From CAYPEK01 sp964409645 (GTDB lineage Bacteria > UBP15 > UBA6099), in the NCBI GenBank assembly GCA_964409645.1, contig CAYPEK010000001.1, positions 1 through 64,000 of the forward strand: a stretch of 64,000 nucleotides of DNA, read 5' to 3'. Positions 9,521 through 18,068 of this stretch are shown piece by piece. The position numbers and the translations under genes are program-made. Under the pieces are notes generated by a model. The model was not told where the DNA came from. It made no database searches and was given only the letters and a program-made list of their open reading frames with translations. Numbering within the stretch: the stretch's first letter is position 1; each line of letters begins with the position of its first letter.

Positions 9521-9550
9521 TTGACAAAAACACCGTTTAAAAAATAATTA
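9521..9550 (+). promoter_or_regulatory. Promoter giving a predicted leaderless mRNA for the HemN-like gene
   Basis: TTGACA at 9521-9526, an 18-nt spacer, then TAATTA at 9545-9550, followed by exactly 6 nt and the ATG at 9557. No Shine-Dalgarno lies before that ATG. Initiation about 7 nt after the -10 would put the first transcribed base at or next to the A of ATG. Confidence 0.5.
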
Positions 9551-9556
9551 ACGATT

Positions 9557-11020
9557 ATGCGCATACGGAACCCCGGGGGCTTTCGTTCGATGACCAAAAA
9601 GCAAACAATTTCATTGGACGGCGAAACGGCGCGCTTGATCGCCGGCAGGGCGAAGCCACCCATCAGACCCGAAATTATCAAAGCGCTCCTCGAATTCTCG
9701 AAAACATACGGACGCCGATTCGACCCGCTGCTGCTAATAAGCGACGAGCGCACTCCTCTTTCATCGGCAGCAGTAAAAAGCCACTGGGAACAACTCGTTT
9801 CGGAGCAGGCCGGCGGACCGGAACCGGGGAAATACGACTTCTACGTCCATATCCCGTTCTGCCGGAAGAAATGCTCCTACTGCATCTACTACTCCGCCCC
9901 GCCGGCCGGACAACAGGATGCCGACAGCGAGATCGCCGCTTATCTCGACTACCTCTCCCGGACAATCCGCTTCTTCGCCCCGGCGTTTTCGCCCGCGACC
10001 TTCAGATGCCTCTACATCGGAGGAGGCACGCCGTCGCTCCTCAGCGCGGACCGGATCGACCGACTGCTCGGAGAGCTGTTCGGCAACTTCAACTTCGCGG
10101 AAAAAGGAGAAAAATCGTTCGAGTGCAACCCGGAGAGCATCACCCGCGAAAAACTTCTCATCCTGAAAAAATACGGAATGAACAGAATCAGCATGGGCGT
10201 GCAAACATACAGCCGGACCGCCCTTAGCCACGCGAACCGCGCCTACCAGAAAAAAACAGCCGTCCAAAAGACGTCGGAAATGATAAAGTCGCTCGGCTTC
10301 GTGCTTAACCTCGACCTCATCGCCGGTCTCCACGGCGACACGCCCGAATCGTTTCTCGATACATTCCTCAAAATCGCCGCGCTCCGGCCGGACACAATCG
10401 TCATGTACGCGCTCACGCCGACACCCGGCTACATCCGCCGATATTTTTCAGGCGACATCGATACTTTCTGGCGCGACTTCCCAGAAAGGACAGCGCTTTT
10501 CACAAAAAACATACTTCAAGCCGCGGCAACCGAAGGCTATCGCTATAAAGAACCCGGAAAAATCGGCGCTCCAATCGTTTTCGTCAACGAAAAAACAGAA
10601 TCACCGGAGTCCGTCATATCTGACAAATATTCGGACGTCGCGAATCCGCCCGCTTCCTTGTTCGGCATCGGCCCCGCATCGAGATCGCACATATACAAGC
10701 ATCTGGTCTATACCGCGCGGAAAGAAAACCGCTTTGAGTTCAATCCGGACGACGAAATATACGACGGGCGCGTGTTAAATGTCAGACAGGAAATGCTCAG
10801 ATACGTCATCCTCAGCCTTCGTTCAGGCAGGAAAATCGATACGGTCGCTTTCTCGCAAATATTCAAAGAAAAAATCTCCGACGCATACCCGTCGAGTCTC
10901 AAATCACTCCTGAAATCCGGAAAGCTCCGTGATGATAACGGGATGCTTCACATCCCGACGAAGTCGGACGCAGACACCCTCTTCTGCTCCGTCATTTTCG
11001 CCGGCGAAACCGAAATATAG
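9557..11020 (+). CDS. HemN/HemW-like radical SAM protein
   Basis: 487 residues. The iron-sulfur motif 'CRKKCSYC' (CxxxCxxC) sits in 'FYVHIPFCRKKCSYCIYYS' at ~93-111, as in coproporphyrinogen-III-oxidase-like proteins. 'LYIGGGTPSLLSADRID', 'FECNPESITREKL' and 'RISMGVQTYS' are further SAM-binding family blocks. The C-terminal ~150 residues differ from true HemN or HemW. A second radical SAM gene at 51603 is the better HemW candidate, so this one is likely a specialised paralogue, perhaps acting on a tetrapyrrole, heme or an unknown substrate. The promoter spacing favours the ATG at 9557 as a leaderless start; ATG at 9590 is the alternative. It stands alone between divergent and downstream genes. 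Confidence 0.8.
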   Translation: MRIRNPGGFRSMTKKQTISLDGETARLIAGRAKPPIRPEIIKALLEFSKTYGRRFDPLLLISDERTPLSSAAVKSHWEQLVSEQAGGPEPGKYDFYVHIPFCRKKCSYCIYYSAPPAGQQDADSEIAAYLDYLSRTIRFFAPAFSPATFRCLYIGGGTPSLLSADRIDRLLGELFGNFNFAEKGEKSFECNPESITREKLLILKKYGMNRISMGVQTYSRTALSHANRAYQKKTAVQKTSEMIKSLGFVLNLDLIAGLHGDTPESFLDTFLKIAALRPDTIVMYALTPTPGYIRRYFSGDIDTFWRDFPERTALFTKNILQAAATEGYRYKEPGKIGAPIVFVNEKTESPESVISDKYSDVANPPASLFGIGPASRSHIYKHLVYTARKENRFEFNPDDEIYDGRVLNVRQEMLRYVILSLRSGRKIDTVAFSQIFKEKISDAYPSSLKSLLKSGKLRDDNGMLHIPTKSDADTLFCSVIFAGETEI

Positions 11021-11235
11021 TTAGTGATTACGATATTTATTTGTGTCAAAAACGACAATCGGCGTGTCGGTCGTGCAACAAAAACGGGTGCTTGGCGCGA
11101 GCGCCGATATTAATCAAAATCTAAATATTACGTAAAAAAAACAGTTTATTTTGTGGAATGTATATTGACGCTTGTGTTGGCACCGGTTTTGTGAAAAATA
11201 ACGGCACAACTACTGGGAGATCGGGAGATTTGAAA

Positions 11236-12183
11236 ATGGAGAAACCTTTTATCGGCAAAAAAATCGGCGTACTGATGGGCGGCATTTCCGGCGAGCGCGA
11301 AGTGTCGCTGCGCTCCGGCAAAGGAGTGCTCGACTCGCTCCAGCGGCAGGGATACAACGCCGTCGGGATCGACACCGGAGAGAACGCCGACATTAAAATA
11401 CGCGAGGAAAAAATCGAAGTCGCATACATCGCCCTGCACGGCAAGGGGGGCGAGGACGGCTGGATACAGGGGCTGCTGGAAACTTTAAAAATACCGTACA
11501 CCGGCTCGGGCGTCCGCTCAAGCACACTCTCGATGGACAAAGAACTCACCAAGCTTGTGATCGGCCAGTACGGAATCCCATTCGCGAAAACAGTTTACAT
11601 AGACCGGGCTCAACCCTCCGGCGCCGCCGCCGAAATCCTCAGCAAGATCGGCCTGCCGGTCATCGTGAAGCCGACCGCCGAAGGCTCCAGCCTTGGCTGC
11701 TTCGTCGCGCACGATGAAAAAGCGCTCCGCGAGGGGCTCGACAAGTTTTTCGCCGGCTTCCGGCGCGGAGTCGCCGAACAGTTTATTTCCGGAAAAGAGA
11801 TCACAGTCGGCGTGCTGGAATCCGGCGGCGTAACGCGCGCCCTGCCCGCCCTCGAACTCATCCCGAAAAACGAATATTACGACTTCGAGGCGAAATACAC
11901 AAAGGGCATGACCGAGCTGATATGCCCGGCAAGGCTCGACGAGAAAACCGCGAAACTCGCCGCGGAGTACGCGATCAGAACTTTTCAAGCGCTCGGTTGC
12001 AGCGGCGTGGCGCGCGTCGATTTCATCGTCGATAAAAACGGCGGCCTGTTCGCACTCGAACTGAATTCGATTCCCGGAATGACGGAAACGAGCGACCTGC
12101 CCGAGGAGATCAAAGCGGAAGGCGGCACATACGACAGTCTCGTGCTTGAAATCCTGTCCTCGGCGGCATGCGACAAATCATAA
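11236..12183 (+). CDS. ddl: D-alanine--D-alanine ligase
   Basis: 315 residues from the ATG at 11236, which has GGGAGA 7 nt upstream; the reading frame is open further 5' but that extension lacks the family sequence. The ATP-grasp enzyme joins two D-alanines for peptidoglycan precursors in the cytoplasm. Family motifs are all present: 'GGISGEREVSLRSG' (15-28, catalytic Glu and Ser), 'KPTAEGSSLGCFV' (ATP binding), 'EQFISGKEITVGVL', and 'RVDFIVDKNGGLFALELNSI' ending in 'PGMTETSDLP' (metal ligands). Normal length. It is monocistronic here and not in a murein (dcw) cluster. Confidence 0.95.
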   Translation: MEKPFIGKKIGVLMGGISGEREVSLRSGKGVLDSLQRQGYNAVGIDTGENADIKIREEKIEVAYIALHGKGGEDGWIQGLLETLKIPYTGSGVRSSTLSMDKELTKLVIGQYGIPFAKTVYIDRAQPSGAAAEILSKIGLPVIVKPTAEGSSLGCFVAHDEKALREGLDKFFAGFRRGVAEQFISGKEITVGVLESGGVTRALPALELIPKNEYYDFEAKYTKGMTELICPARLDEKTAKLAAEYAIRTFQALGCSGVARVDFIVDKNGGLFALELNSIPGMTETSDLPEEIKAEGGTYDSLVLEILSSAACDKS

Positions 12184-12221
12184 TGTGGGACTTGCCGTCG
12201 CGGATTTAGTCAAACTTTTTT

Positions 12222-13316
12222 ATGAGATTGAACGAACTGAAAATGCAGGTGGCAAAATCAGCTTTCTTAACCGTTGTCTCAGCCGTTATATTAGTATCCT
12301 GCCACGTTGCTGCGCTGTCCGAAGAAAAAGCAGTCACAAATCTCGCCGTGATCGAAAAAATCACGGGCAAAATCAGTAAACAGGATCTTGCTTTCGACGG
12401 CAAGCCGGGAACAGCAGCCGTAATTACCCGTCTGAAAAATGAAAAATCCTTTGAATTTACAATAAATTTTAAAGAATGGATTGAAATTCAATCTCTTTCG
12501 CTATCATCTAAACAAAAACCGGGGTCAATAAAATTACTCGCAAGCATGACAGGAGCCGAATGGAATGAAGTTCCTGCTATGATTTCCATAACCAAAAACA
12601 AATCACCTTACAAGGTAAATATAGATATTAATGACCCGTCTCTAACCCGTTTATTGCGTTTCAAGATAGATGCAGAAAAAAACGCCTCGTTTTCAATTTA
12701 TGAAGTAGCCATAACAAAAATAATCAATGAAGAAATGCAGGCTACCGACATAAGAGTGGAAAATATAACGGAAACCACAGCCGATATCGTTTTTCACACC
12801 CAAAAACCCGCAATTATGAATGTTAAAATCAGCCCAGACAGGCCGCTTCTGGATCAAACTCTTGCCGACAATGAACCGAAAAGAACGCATCGAATGTTTT
12901 TAACAAAATTGAAACCCGGGACTGAATACTATTTCCAGATAATCCCTCAAAACGGGTTAAAAACGGGTTTGAATGCCTCGCCGGTTACAGTTTTCAAGAC
13001 ATCCGGAGATCCGCTTCCTCAAATTTTGTCCGTTGAACTGGCGAAACCGGACTCTTCGTCCGCTCATTTAGAGGTGTCAGCCGATAAGCCTGTGAAATGG
13101 CGGGTGAGATACGGGTTATATCGGGAAGATCAAAACATTGAATCAGCTCTGGTCAGCCCTGATGCTATAGAATTGATTTCCGATGACTATTCAAAATCAG
13201 GAACTTTTAATTTGACAGACCTTTCAGGCAAAACCAAATATTTCCTCTTGGTCATCGCAACGGATTCAAGAGGAAAGAAAACTTCGACCGACCTCCTCGG
13301 TTTTGAAACCGAATAA
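12222..13316 (+). CDS. Putative lipoprotein with discoidin-like and two Fn3 domains
   Basis: 364 residues. The N-terminus is a lipoprotein signal with lipobox 'LVSC' at about residues 24-27, so the mature protein should be lipid-anchored. Residues ~45-165 look like an F5/8-type-C (discoidin) sandwich ('FEFTINFKEWIEIQSLSLSSKQKPGSI' pattern). Residues ~172-265 and ~270-364 look like fibronectin-III domains ('VENITETTADIVFHT', 'TKLKPGTEYYFQIIPQ', 'DLSGKTKYFLLVIATDSRG'). Likely a carbohydrate- or protein-binding surface protein. No SD is visible; ATG at 12243 is an alternative start that keeps the lipobox. It opens the surface-protein region and is more AT-rich than ddl. Confidence 0.65.
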   Translation: MRLNELKMQVAKSAFLTVVSAVILVSCHVAALSEEKAVTNLAVIEKITGKISKQDLAFDGKPGTAAVITRLKNEKSFEFTINFKEWIEIQSLSLSSKQKPGSIKLLASMTGAEWNEVPAMISITKNKSPYKVNIDINDPSLTRLLRFKIDAEKNASFSIYEVAITKIINEEMQATDIRVENITETTADIVFHTQKPAIMNVKISPDRPLLDQTLADNEPKRTHRMFLTKLKPGTEYYFQIIPQNGLKTGLNASPVTVFKTSGDPLPQILSVELAKPDSSSAHLEVSADKPVKWRVRYGLYREDQNIESALVSPDAIELISDDYSKSGTFNLTDLSGKTKYFLLVIATDSRGKKTSTDLLGFETE

Positions 13317-13419
13317 TCAATCTGTCTTGTCCATTTTGTTTCATAGCTTGAAATTAAAGCACTGGGATTTAAGGATCATCCAAAAAACTTTTTATTTAAA
13401 TGGGAAATTAGAAAATGTG

Positions 13420-13433
13420 GTGATATAAATCAC
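13420..13433. promoter_or_regulatory. CRP/FNR-like palindrome upstream of the surface-protein operon
   Basis: GTGAT-ATAA-ATCAC is a perfect 5+5 palindrome with a 4-nt spacer, like FNR- and CRP-family half-sites (TTGAT-N4-ATCAA, TGTGA-N6-TCACA). Its centre lies about 55 nt before the predicted transcription start of the 13508 operon, a position used by activators of this family. The protein that binds it is not in the window. Confidence 0.35.
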
Positions 13434-13445
13434 TAACAAAATATG

Positions 13446-13475
13446 TTGACTCATTTGTCATATTCCAGATAATAT
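13446..13475 (+). promoter_or_regulatory. sigma70-like promoter of the DUF11/beta-barrel operon
   Basis: TTGACT (13446-13451), an 18-nt spacer and TAATAT (13470-13475) within an AT-rich stretch; ATAATA one base earlier is equally plausible. The leader to the TTG start at 13508 is about 26 nt and carries the Shine-Dalgarno AGGTG. Confidence 0.65.
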
Positions 13476-13507
13476 ATATATATTAGAGTAATTTTTAGGT
13501 GATTTAA

Positions 13508-14152
13508 TTGTTTAACTCTAAGTTTCTCTATTCAAAAGCAATTTTATGCGTGACATTTTTTGCGTTGTCATTTTTTCTCGTTTTCGCAGCTATAAAATCT
13601 ATTGCCGGAGAGATAAAAAAATATCCGGCCTTATCGGCAAATCCGACATACTCGATCGAAGACGACTCATTTTCCATTTCCGGCGCGACTGAGATTAAAA
13701 ATATGTCACAAGATTACTGGCTGGTATTCAGCTCAGGACAACCGGCTGGCTACAAATTGCTAACCGACCTTTACAATAACAGCAAATACGAGGTCGAAGG
13801 CGGCTACATATCCGGAATCGAATCGGTGTTTACCCTGACCAAAACATTATATCTGGTCGAGTCACCGTCGGGTTTTCCGGGCACTTCGGGCAGCGTAGCG
13901 CCGGGTGCGCGTATAACATACAAGTTGAATTTCGTAAATGACGGCGAGGCGGCGGATACCGGATCGGTGGTTATTCTCGATCCGCTGCCATCGACACTCG
14001 GTTCAACGGGAACAGTTGCGTTCAATATGGCCGGCGCAACCTCATCGGATTACTCATGCGAATTCACCGCGACGGACACTGTGCACTGTCTGGTGCAGAA
14101 TGTGGCGGCGGGTGCAACCGGAACGGTGACATATCAGGCGGTCGTTAAATAA
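13508..14152 (+). CDS. Secreted DUF11-domain protein
   Basis: 214 residues starting at TTG; the start is fixed by TAGGTGA 6 nt upstream and by the promoter just before it. A long N-terminal hydrophobic signal (about residues 10-32) is followed by ~75 residues of unrecognised sequence and a DUF11-type immunoglobulin-like repeat (~110-214): 'VAPGARITYKLNFVNDGEAADTGSVVILDPLPSTL', ending '...GATGTVTYQAVVK'. DUF11 domains are common in secreted bacterial surface proteins and are usually structural. First gene of a tight run, with only 4 nt before the next start. Confidence 0.7.
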   Translation: MFNSKFLYSKAILCVTFFALSFFLVFAAIKSIAGEIKKYPALSANPTYSIEDDSFSISGATEIKNMSQDYWLVFSSGQPAGYKLLTDLYNNSKYEVEGGYISGIESVFTLTKTLYLVESPSGFPGTSGSVAPGARITYKLNFVNDGEAADTGSVVILDPLPSTLGSTGTVAFNMAGATSSDYSCEFTATDTVHCLVQNVAAGATGTVTYQAVVK

Positions 14153-14156
14153 AGCA

Positions 14157-15170
14157 ATGCGAGTGAGAACAAAAAAAATGAAAGCCGTTATTGCCGCCGT
14201 GATAGCATGGGCGGCGGTTCTCGCTTGCCCGCATTTCGCGCTCGCGATCGGCACCGCAAGCGGCACATCGATTGCGGCCGACGCGACAATGACAGCCGGC
14301 AATGCCGCCACGGCAACAGCCATCGGCCCGGCGACTTCGGTCGTTTCCGTCTATGGAATCACGACAAACTCGCAGCCGTCCGACTCGATAACGACGACGG
14401 CCGGAACCGTTTATTACAAGCTGAAATTCACAAACAACGCAAACACGAGCGACAGCATAAGGATCGTGACCGGGCAGCAGACATTCGGCGCCGGCGCGGG
14501 AACAACAACCGCGTGGGCGGTCGAAGTGGACGACGCGGACCCGTACGTCACCGGGCTTACGTGGACGAACAGCGGCACGGTGAAAGCATCGCAGAGCGGC
14601 GATTATACAAGCATGACGGTCGGCGCGGATACATCGGCGACATTTACACTGAAAATAACCTCGGCATCCAACGCGGCGGACGGATCGACAATGTCGGTAC
14701 CGATCTCACTGCAGACAATACAAACAGCAGGCGCATATACAGGCTATAACGGACTGAGCTACGGCGGAGTTGCGCTGTCGCTCCGGACGGCGGGCGTGCT
14801 GTCCACGGAAAAGCTGACGACAACGATACAAGGCGCGGTGCTGACGCTGGTGAAAACATACGCCGTGCAGTCGCCGACTTCGTATCAGTCGCTCGGCGGC
14901 AACTCGGCGTCTCCTGTGCCGGGATCGAAGGTAACTTATACGATAACGTATTCGAACTCAGGGCTGGTGGCGGCCGGCAACGTGACAATCATCGACCCGT
15001 TACCGTCCGGCACGACGTTTGTGACCGGATCGATCAAGAAAAACGGCGTGGATGCCGGATCGAGCTGCAACTACAACACTTCGAACGCGGGCGCGGTCAC
15101 GTGCAACATCGGGACGGTGCCTGCGTTGTCGGGAAACCTGACGATACAGTATTCGGTGACGATAGATTAG
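14157..15170 (+). CDS. Secreted DUF11-domain protein with a domain shared with its neighbour
   Basis: 337 residues with a signal peptide (hydrophobic ~9-28, cleavage near ALA-IG). Residues ~60-215 form a beta-rich domain ('YYKLKFTNNANTSDSIRIV', 'VEVDDADPYVTGLTWTNSG') that is clearly paralogous to residues ~60-215 of the next gene. Residues ~228-337 are a DUF11 repeat ('PVPGSKVTYTITYSNSG', 'TIIDPLPSGTTFVTGSIK', with a Cys pair near the end). Low-complexity Ala/Thr/Ser composition. It starts 4 nt after the previous stop, so it is co-transcribed. Likely part of an extracellular layer or fibre; function unknown. Confidence 0.7.
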   Translation: MRVRTKKMKAVIAAVIAWAAVLACPHFALAIGTASGTSIAADATMTAGNAATATAIGPATSVVSVYGITTNSQPSDSITTTAGTVYYKLKFTNNANTSDSIRIVTGQQTFGAGAGTTTAWAVEVDDADPYVTGLTWTNSGTVKASQSGDYTSMTVGADTSATFTLKITSASNAADGSTMSVPISLQTIQTAGAYTGYNGLSYGGVALSLRTAGVLSTEKLTTTIQGAVLTLVKTYAVQSPTSYQSLGGNSASPVPGSKVTYTITYSNSGLVAAGNVTIIDPLPSGTTFVTGSIKKNGVDAGSSCNYNTSNAGAVTCNIGTVPALSGNLTIQYSVTID

Positions 15171-15192
15171 AAGCGCGGCGAAAAAGAGGAAA

Positions 15193-18054
15193 ATGAAGAA
15201 ACTGCGGACAACATGGGCAATCGCGGCCGTGACGGCGGTGGTTTTGTGCTGCGTTTTAGCTTCCTCGCCCGCCGCAGCGGTGACAGCCGCCAACACGCAG
15301 ATATCGCACCCGAAGTCGAGGGCCACCTCGTCGAGCTTCACAAGCACGATCTACTCGAACCTGCCCGCGACGACGACCGTAGCTCCGATTTACGGATTCG
15401 GATCGAACCCGTTCACGGAGACGTCGCCGATCAAACTTCAGATGACAGCCGGCTCCTACGCCGACTATACATTCAAAGTCAAAAACAACGGAAACGCTTC
15501 CGATCAGGTTTACGTGATAGTCAGCCCGATGAGCGACGGAGGCGTATTTCCGAGCGTGGTGTGGGACGTCGCCGTGGACGATGCAAACCCGTTTGTTGAA
15601 GGACTGACGTGGAAAAACAGCGGAACAAAAACGGCGAGCAAAACGGGCGACCGAGCAACTTCGGGCATCACGCTGGCGGCCGGCGGATCCGCAACATTCA
15701 CTTTGCGGGTTAGCGGCAGCAACGCGCCTTACGGAGCAACGATGTCGTTCTCGATCACGCTCGAAACAGTCAACGACACCACGCAGTATCCCGGCGGCGC
15801 ATACACATCCGACGCCAACGTGAAAAGCTACGCGGGACCGGCGTCGGTTTCGAGCGTCGCTTTCGTTCCGACAATTCCCCCCACCCTGCTCGTCACAGCG
15901 CCCGCGGACGGAACCGAAACGCCGTCGAGCACGGTAGCGGTGACGGGCACGTCCGAACCCGGGGCGACATGCACGATAACGGTCTATTCCGCAAGCCTCG
16001 GCCAGCAGCAGACAACAACATTCAAAGTGCCTTCGACGGGGCAAATCAGCAAAGACGCGCCGCTGTTCGAGGGCGCAAATCAACTCACGGTGACAGTCCG
16101 CGACTGGACGGGCAACTCGACCTCGCGGATCCTGAACGTGACGCGCGATTCGACGCCGCCGGTGCTCGCGTTCCAGATGGGAGCGGAGGTCGTCGGCCCG
16201 AGAGTATCGATCACCGGTTCGGCGTACGACGCCCAGCACCACATGTCCGGCTACGCGGTGTATTACGGCCGCGGGACTTCGCCGACGACGTGGAAACAGA
16301 TCGGTTCAGGAACATCGGAAGTCGGGTCGTCGAGCACGTCGGGCACGCTTGTTACGTGGGATGCCACAGGCCTTTCCGGCCTTTACACAATCAAAATCAC
16401 GGCCGCCGACCGCTCGCCGTTCAGCAAAACATCCGAAGCATACACGACAGTGACGATCGTCAACCGCATACAGCTCAGCGGCACGATCCCGTACAACACG
16501 TGGACGATGGTCGCCCTGCCCGGCACGCCGCTCGACGCCGATCCGACATCGTTCCTCGGCTCTACGAGATACGAGATACAGTACTGGGACCCGAACTCGG
16601 CGGACGATCCCGACATGCTGAAATACAAATCGAGCAACATCATCCTAAATAAGCCCGGTCAGGGTTTCTGGGTGAAGCCATACGACAGCTCGATAAGCTA
16701 TTCAGTTGACGCTTATGTGTCGGACACCGCCGACGTGGTGACGATGCACATGTACAACGGATGGAACCAGATCGGATCGCCGTTCCTCTCGCGCGGCTCC
16801 TACTCGACTGAATTTCAGTGGAGTCAGGTGCAGGTGCGGATAAATCCCGGAACCGCAACCGAACAGACTAAAACGATGGCGGACGCGATATCGTCCGGCT
16901 GGGTGGACAGCCAGTTCTACGGATACGCCGACAACGGATACACGTCATACGGCGTAAGCGACACGCTCGACCCATACGCCGGATATTTCGTGAAGACGAC
17001 AGTTGACTGCGACTTCATCTTCGACCCCGGCGCGGGCATCCCGAACGGACTCGCGCGCATTGTGCGCACGCAATACGACTGGAAACTCCAGATCGCCGCT
17101 TCATCCGACGGGCTGAACGACAACGAGAACTACGCCGCCGTGATGTACGGCGCGCAGGAAGCGGAAGGCCCCGACGATTCGAGCGAGCCGCCGCCGGTGA
17201 AGCCGTACATCTCCGTATATTTCGAGGATGCCGGCTCGGGAACCGCCGCGACGCGGCTGGCGCGTGACACGCGCACACCTATAGCGGCAAACCAGTCCAA
17301 AACGTGGAACTTCGTGGTCGAGGTAAGCGACCCCGGCAAACAGGTGACGCTGTCGCTGCCGAATGCGGACACGCTGCCGGAGAACTACAAATACCGGGTG
17401 GTGGATCAGGCGACAGGCGCGGAATTCGACCCGAAGCAGCAGCAAGAATACGTATATAGCTCGACATCGGCGACGCGGAAGTTTTCTCTTATCAGCGAAA
17501 AGCTCAGCGACCGCACGGCAACGACGATAAGCCTGTTGTTCCCGCGCGGGTGGACACTGTTCTCGGTGCCGCTCGAACCCGAGCCGACGGATGTGCGGGA
17601 GCAGCTCTCCGCCCGCCTCGGCAAAGTTCAGGCGTTCCAGTACTACAACAAACAATTCTACGACCCCGACAGCGAGGGGAAAGTGGACATTCAGGCCGGA
17701 CTCGGCTACTGGATTTATCTCGACGAGGAAACCAACCTCGAATTCACCGGCATACAGACGGACGCTTCGAGCAGGATCGAGGTGCCCCTGCCGGAGGGCT
17801 GGAGCCTGATCGGCAACCCGTTCGAGAATGTCACGATCGACGAAACGTGGCTGAGTTTGAACGACGGGAGCCGCACACTGACCGCGACGGAAGCGGTGGC
17901 GGAAGGCTGGCTGGCTCCGTTCATATACGAATTCGACAACGCCACAGGCGGATACATACAGAAGGACATAGGGGCGGAAATGAGCCCGTGGAAAGGTTAT
18001 GCCGTTAAAACGGCCAAGGCATGCACTTTATTAATAGGGCCTCCTTCAAACTGA
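15193..18054 (+). CDS. Large secreted protein: NEW3-like domain, Ig-like domains and four 'GW-IGNPF' sandwich repeats
   Basis: 953 residues with a signal peptide (about 8-29). Residues ~60-215 are the beta domain shared with the previous gene. Residues ~232-325 are a glucodextranase-B/Big-type Ig domain ('PADGTETPSSTVAVTGTSEPGATCTI'). Residues ~326-420 are a second Ig-like domain. Residues ~425-953 hold four related modules with a 'GW..IG.PF ... W.GY(W/F)VK' signature: 'TMVALPGTPLD...GQGFWVKP', 'GWNQIGSPFLSRG...YAGYFVKT', 'GWTLFSVPLEPEP...GLGYWIYL' and 'GWSLIGNPFENVT...WKGYAVKT'. The same module occurs twice at the N-terminus of the protein at 53000. Third gene of the operon. Function unknown; surface display is inferred. 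Confidence 0.7.
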   Translation: MKKLRTTWAIAAVTAVVLCCVLASSPAAAVTAANTQISHPKSRATSSSFTSTIYSNLPATTTVAPIYGFGSNPFTETSPIKLQMTAGSYADYTFKVKNNGNASDQVYVIVSPMSDGGVFPSVVWDVAVDDANPFVEGLTWKNSGTKTASKTGDRATSGITLAAGGSATFTLRVSGSNAPYGATMSFSITLETVNDTTQYPGGAYTSDANVKSYAGPASVSSVAFVPTIPPTLLVTAPADGTETPSSTVAVTGTSEPGATCTITVYSASLGQQQTTTFKVPSTGQISKDAPLFEGANQLTVTVRDWTGNSTSRILNVTRDSTPPVLAFQMGAEVVGPRVSITGSAYDAQHHMSGYAVYYGRGTSPTTWKQIGSGTSEVGSSSTSGTLVTWDATGLSGLYTIKITAADRSPFSKTSEAYTTVTIVNRIQLSGTIPYNTWTMVALPGTPLDADPTSFLGSTRYEIQYWDPNSADDPDMLKYKSSNIILNKPGQGFWVKPYDSSISYSVDAYVSDTADVVTMHMYNGWNQIGSPFLSRGSYSTEFQWSQVQVRINPGTATEQTKTMADAISSGWVDSQFYGYADNGYTSYGVSDTLDPYAGYFVKTTVDCDFIFDPGAGIPNGLARIVRTQYDWKLQIAASSDGLNDNENYAAVMYGAQEAEGPDDSSEPPPVKPYISVYFEDAGSGTAATRLARDTRTPIAANQSKTWNFVVEVSDPGKQVTLSLPNADTLPENYKYRVVDQATGAEFDPKQQQEYVYSSTSATRKFSLISEKLSDRTATTISLLFPRGWTLFSVPLEPEPTDVREQLSARLGKVQAFQYYNKQFYDPDSEGKVDIQAGLGYWIYLDEETNLEFTGIQTDASSRIEVPLPEGWSLIGNPFENVTIDETWLSLNDGSRTLTATEAVAEGWLAPFIYEFDNATGGYIQKDIGAEMSPWKGYAVKTAKACTLLIGPPSN

Positions 18055-18068
18055 GGCGAACGGAGTTT

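Noticed and set aside
9403..9753. 116-codon minus-strand frame between the acyl-CoA synthetase and the HemN-like gene
   Set aside because: It overlaps both the divergent promoter region and the start of the HemN-like gene, and shows no domain.
15256..16242. 328-codon minus-strand frame within the DUF11 operon
   Set aside because: Arg/Cys-rich antisense shadow of the large secreted protein gene.
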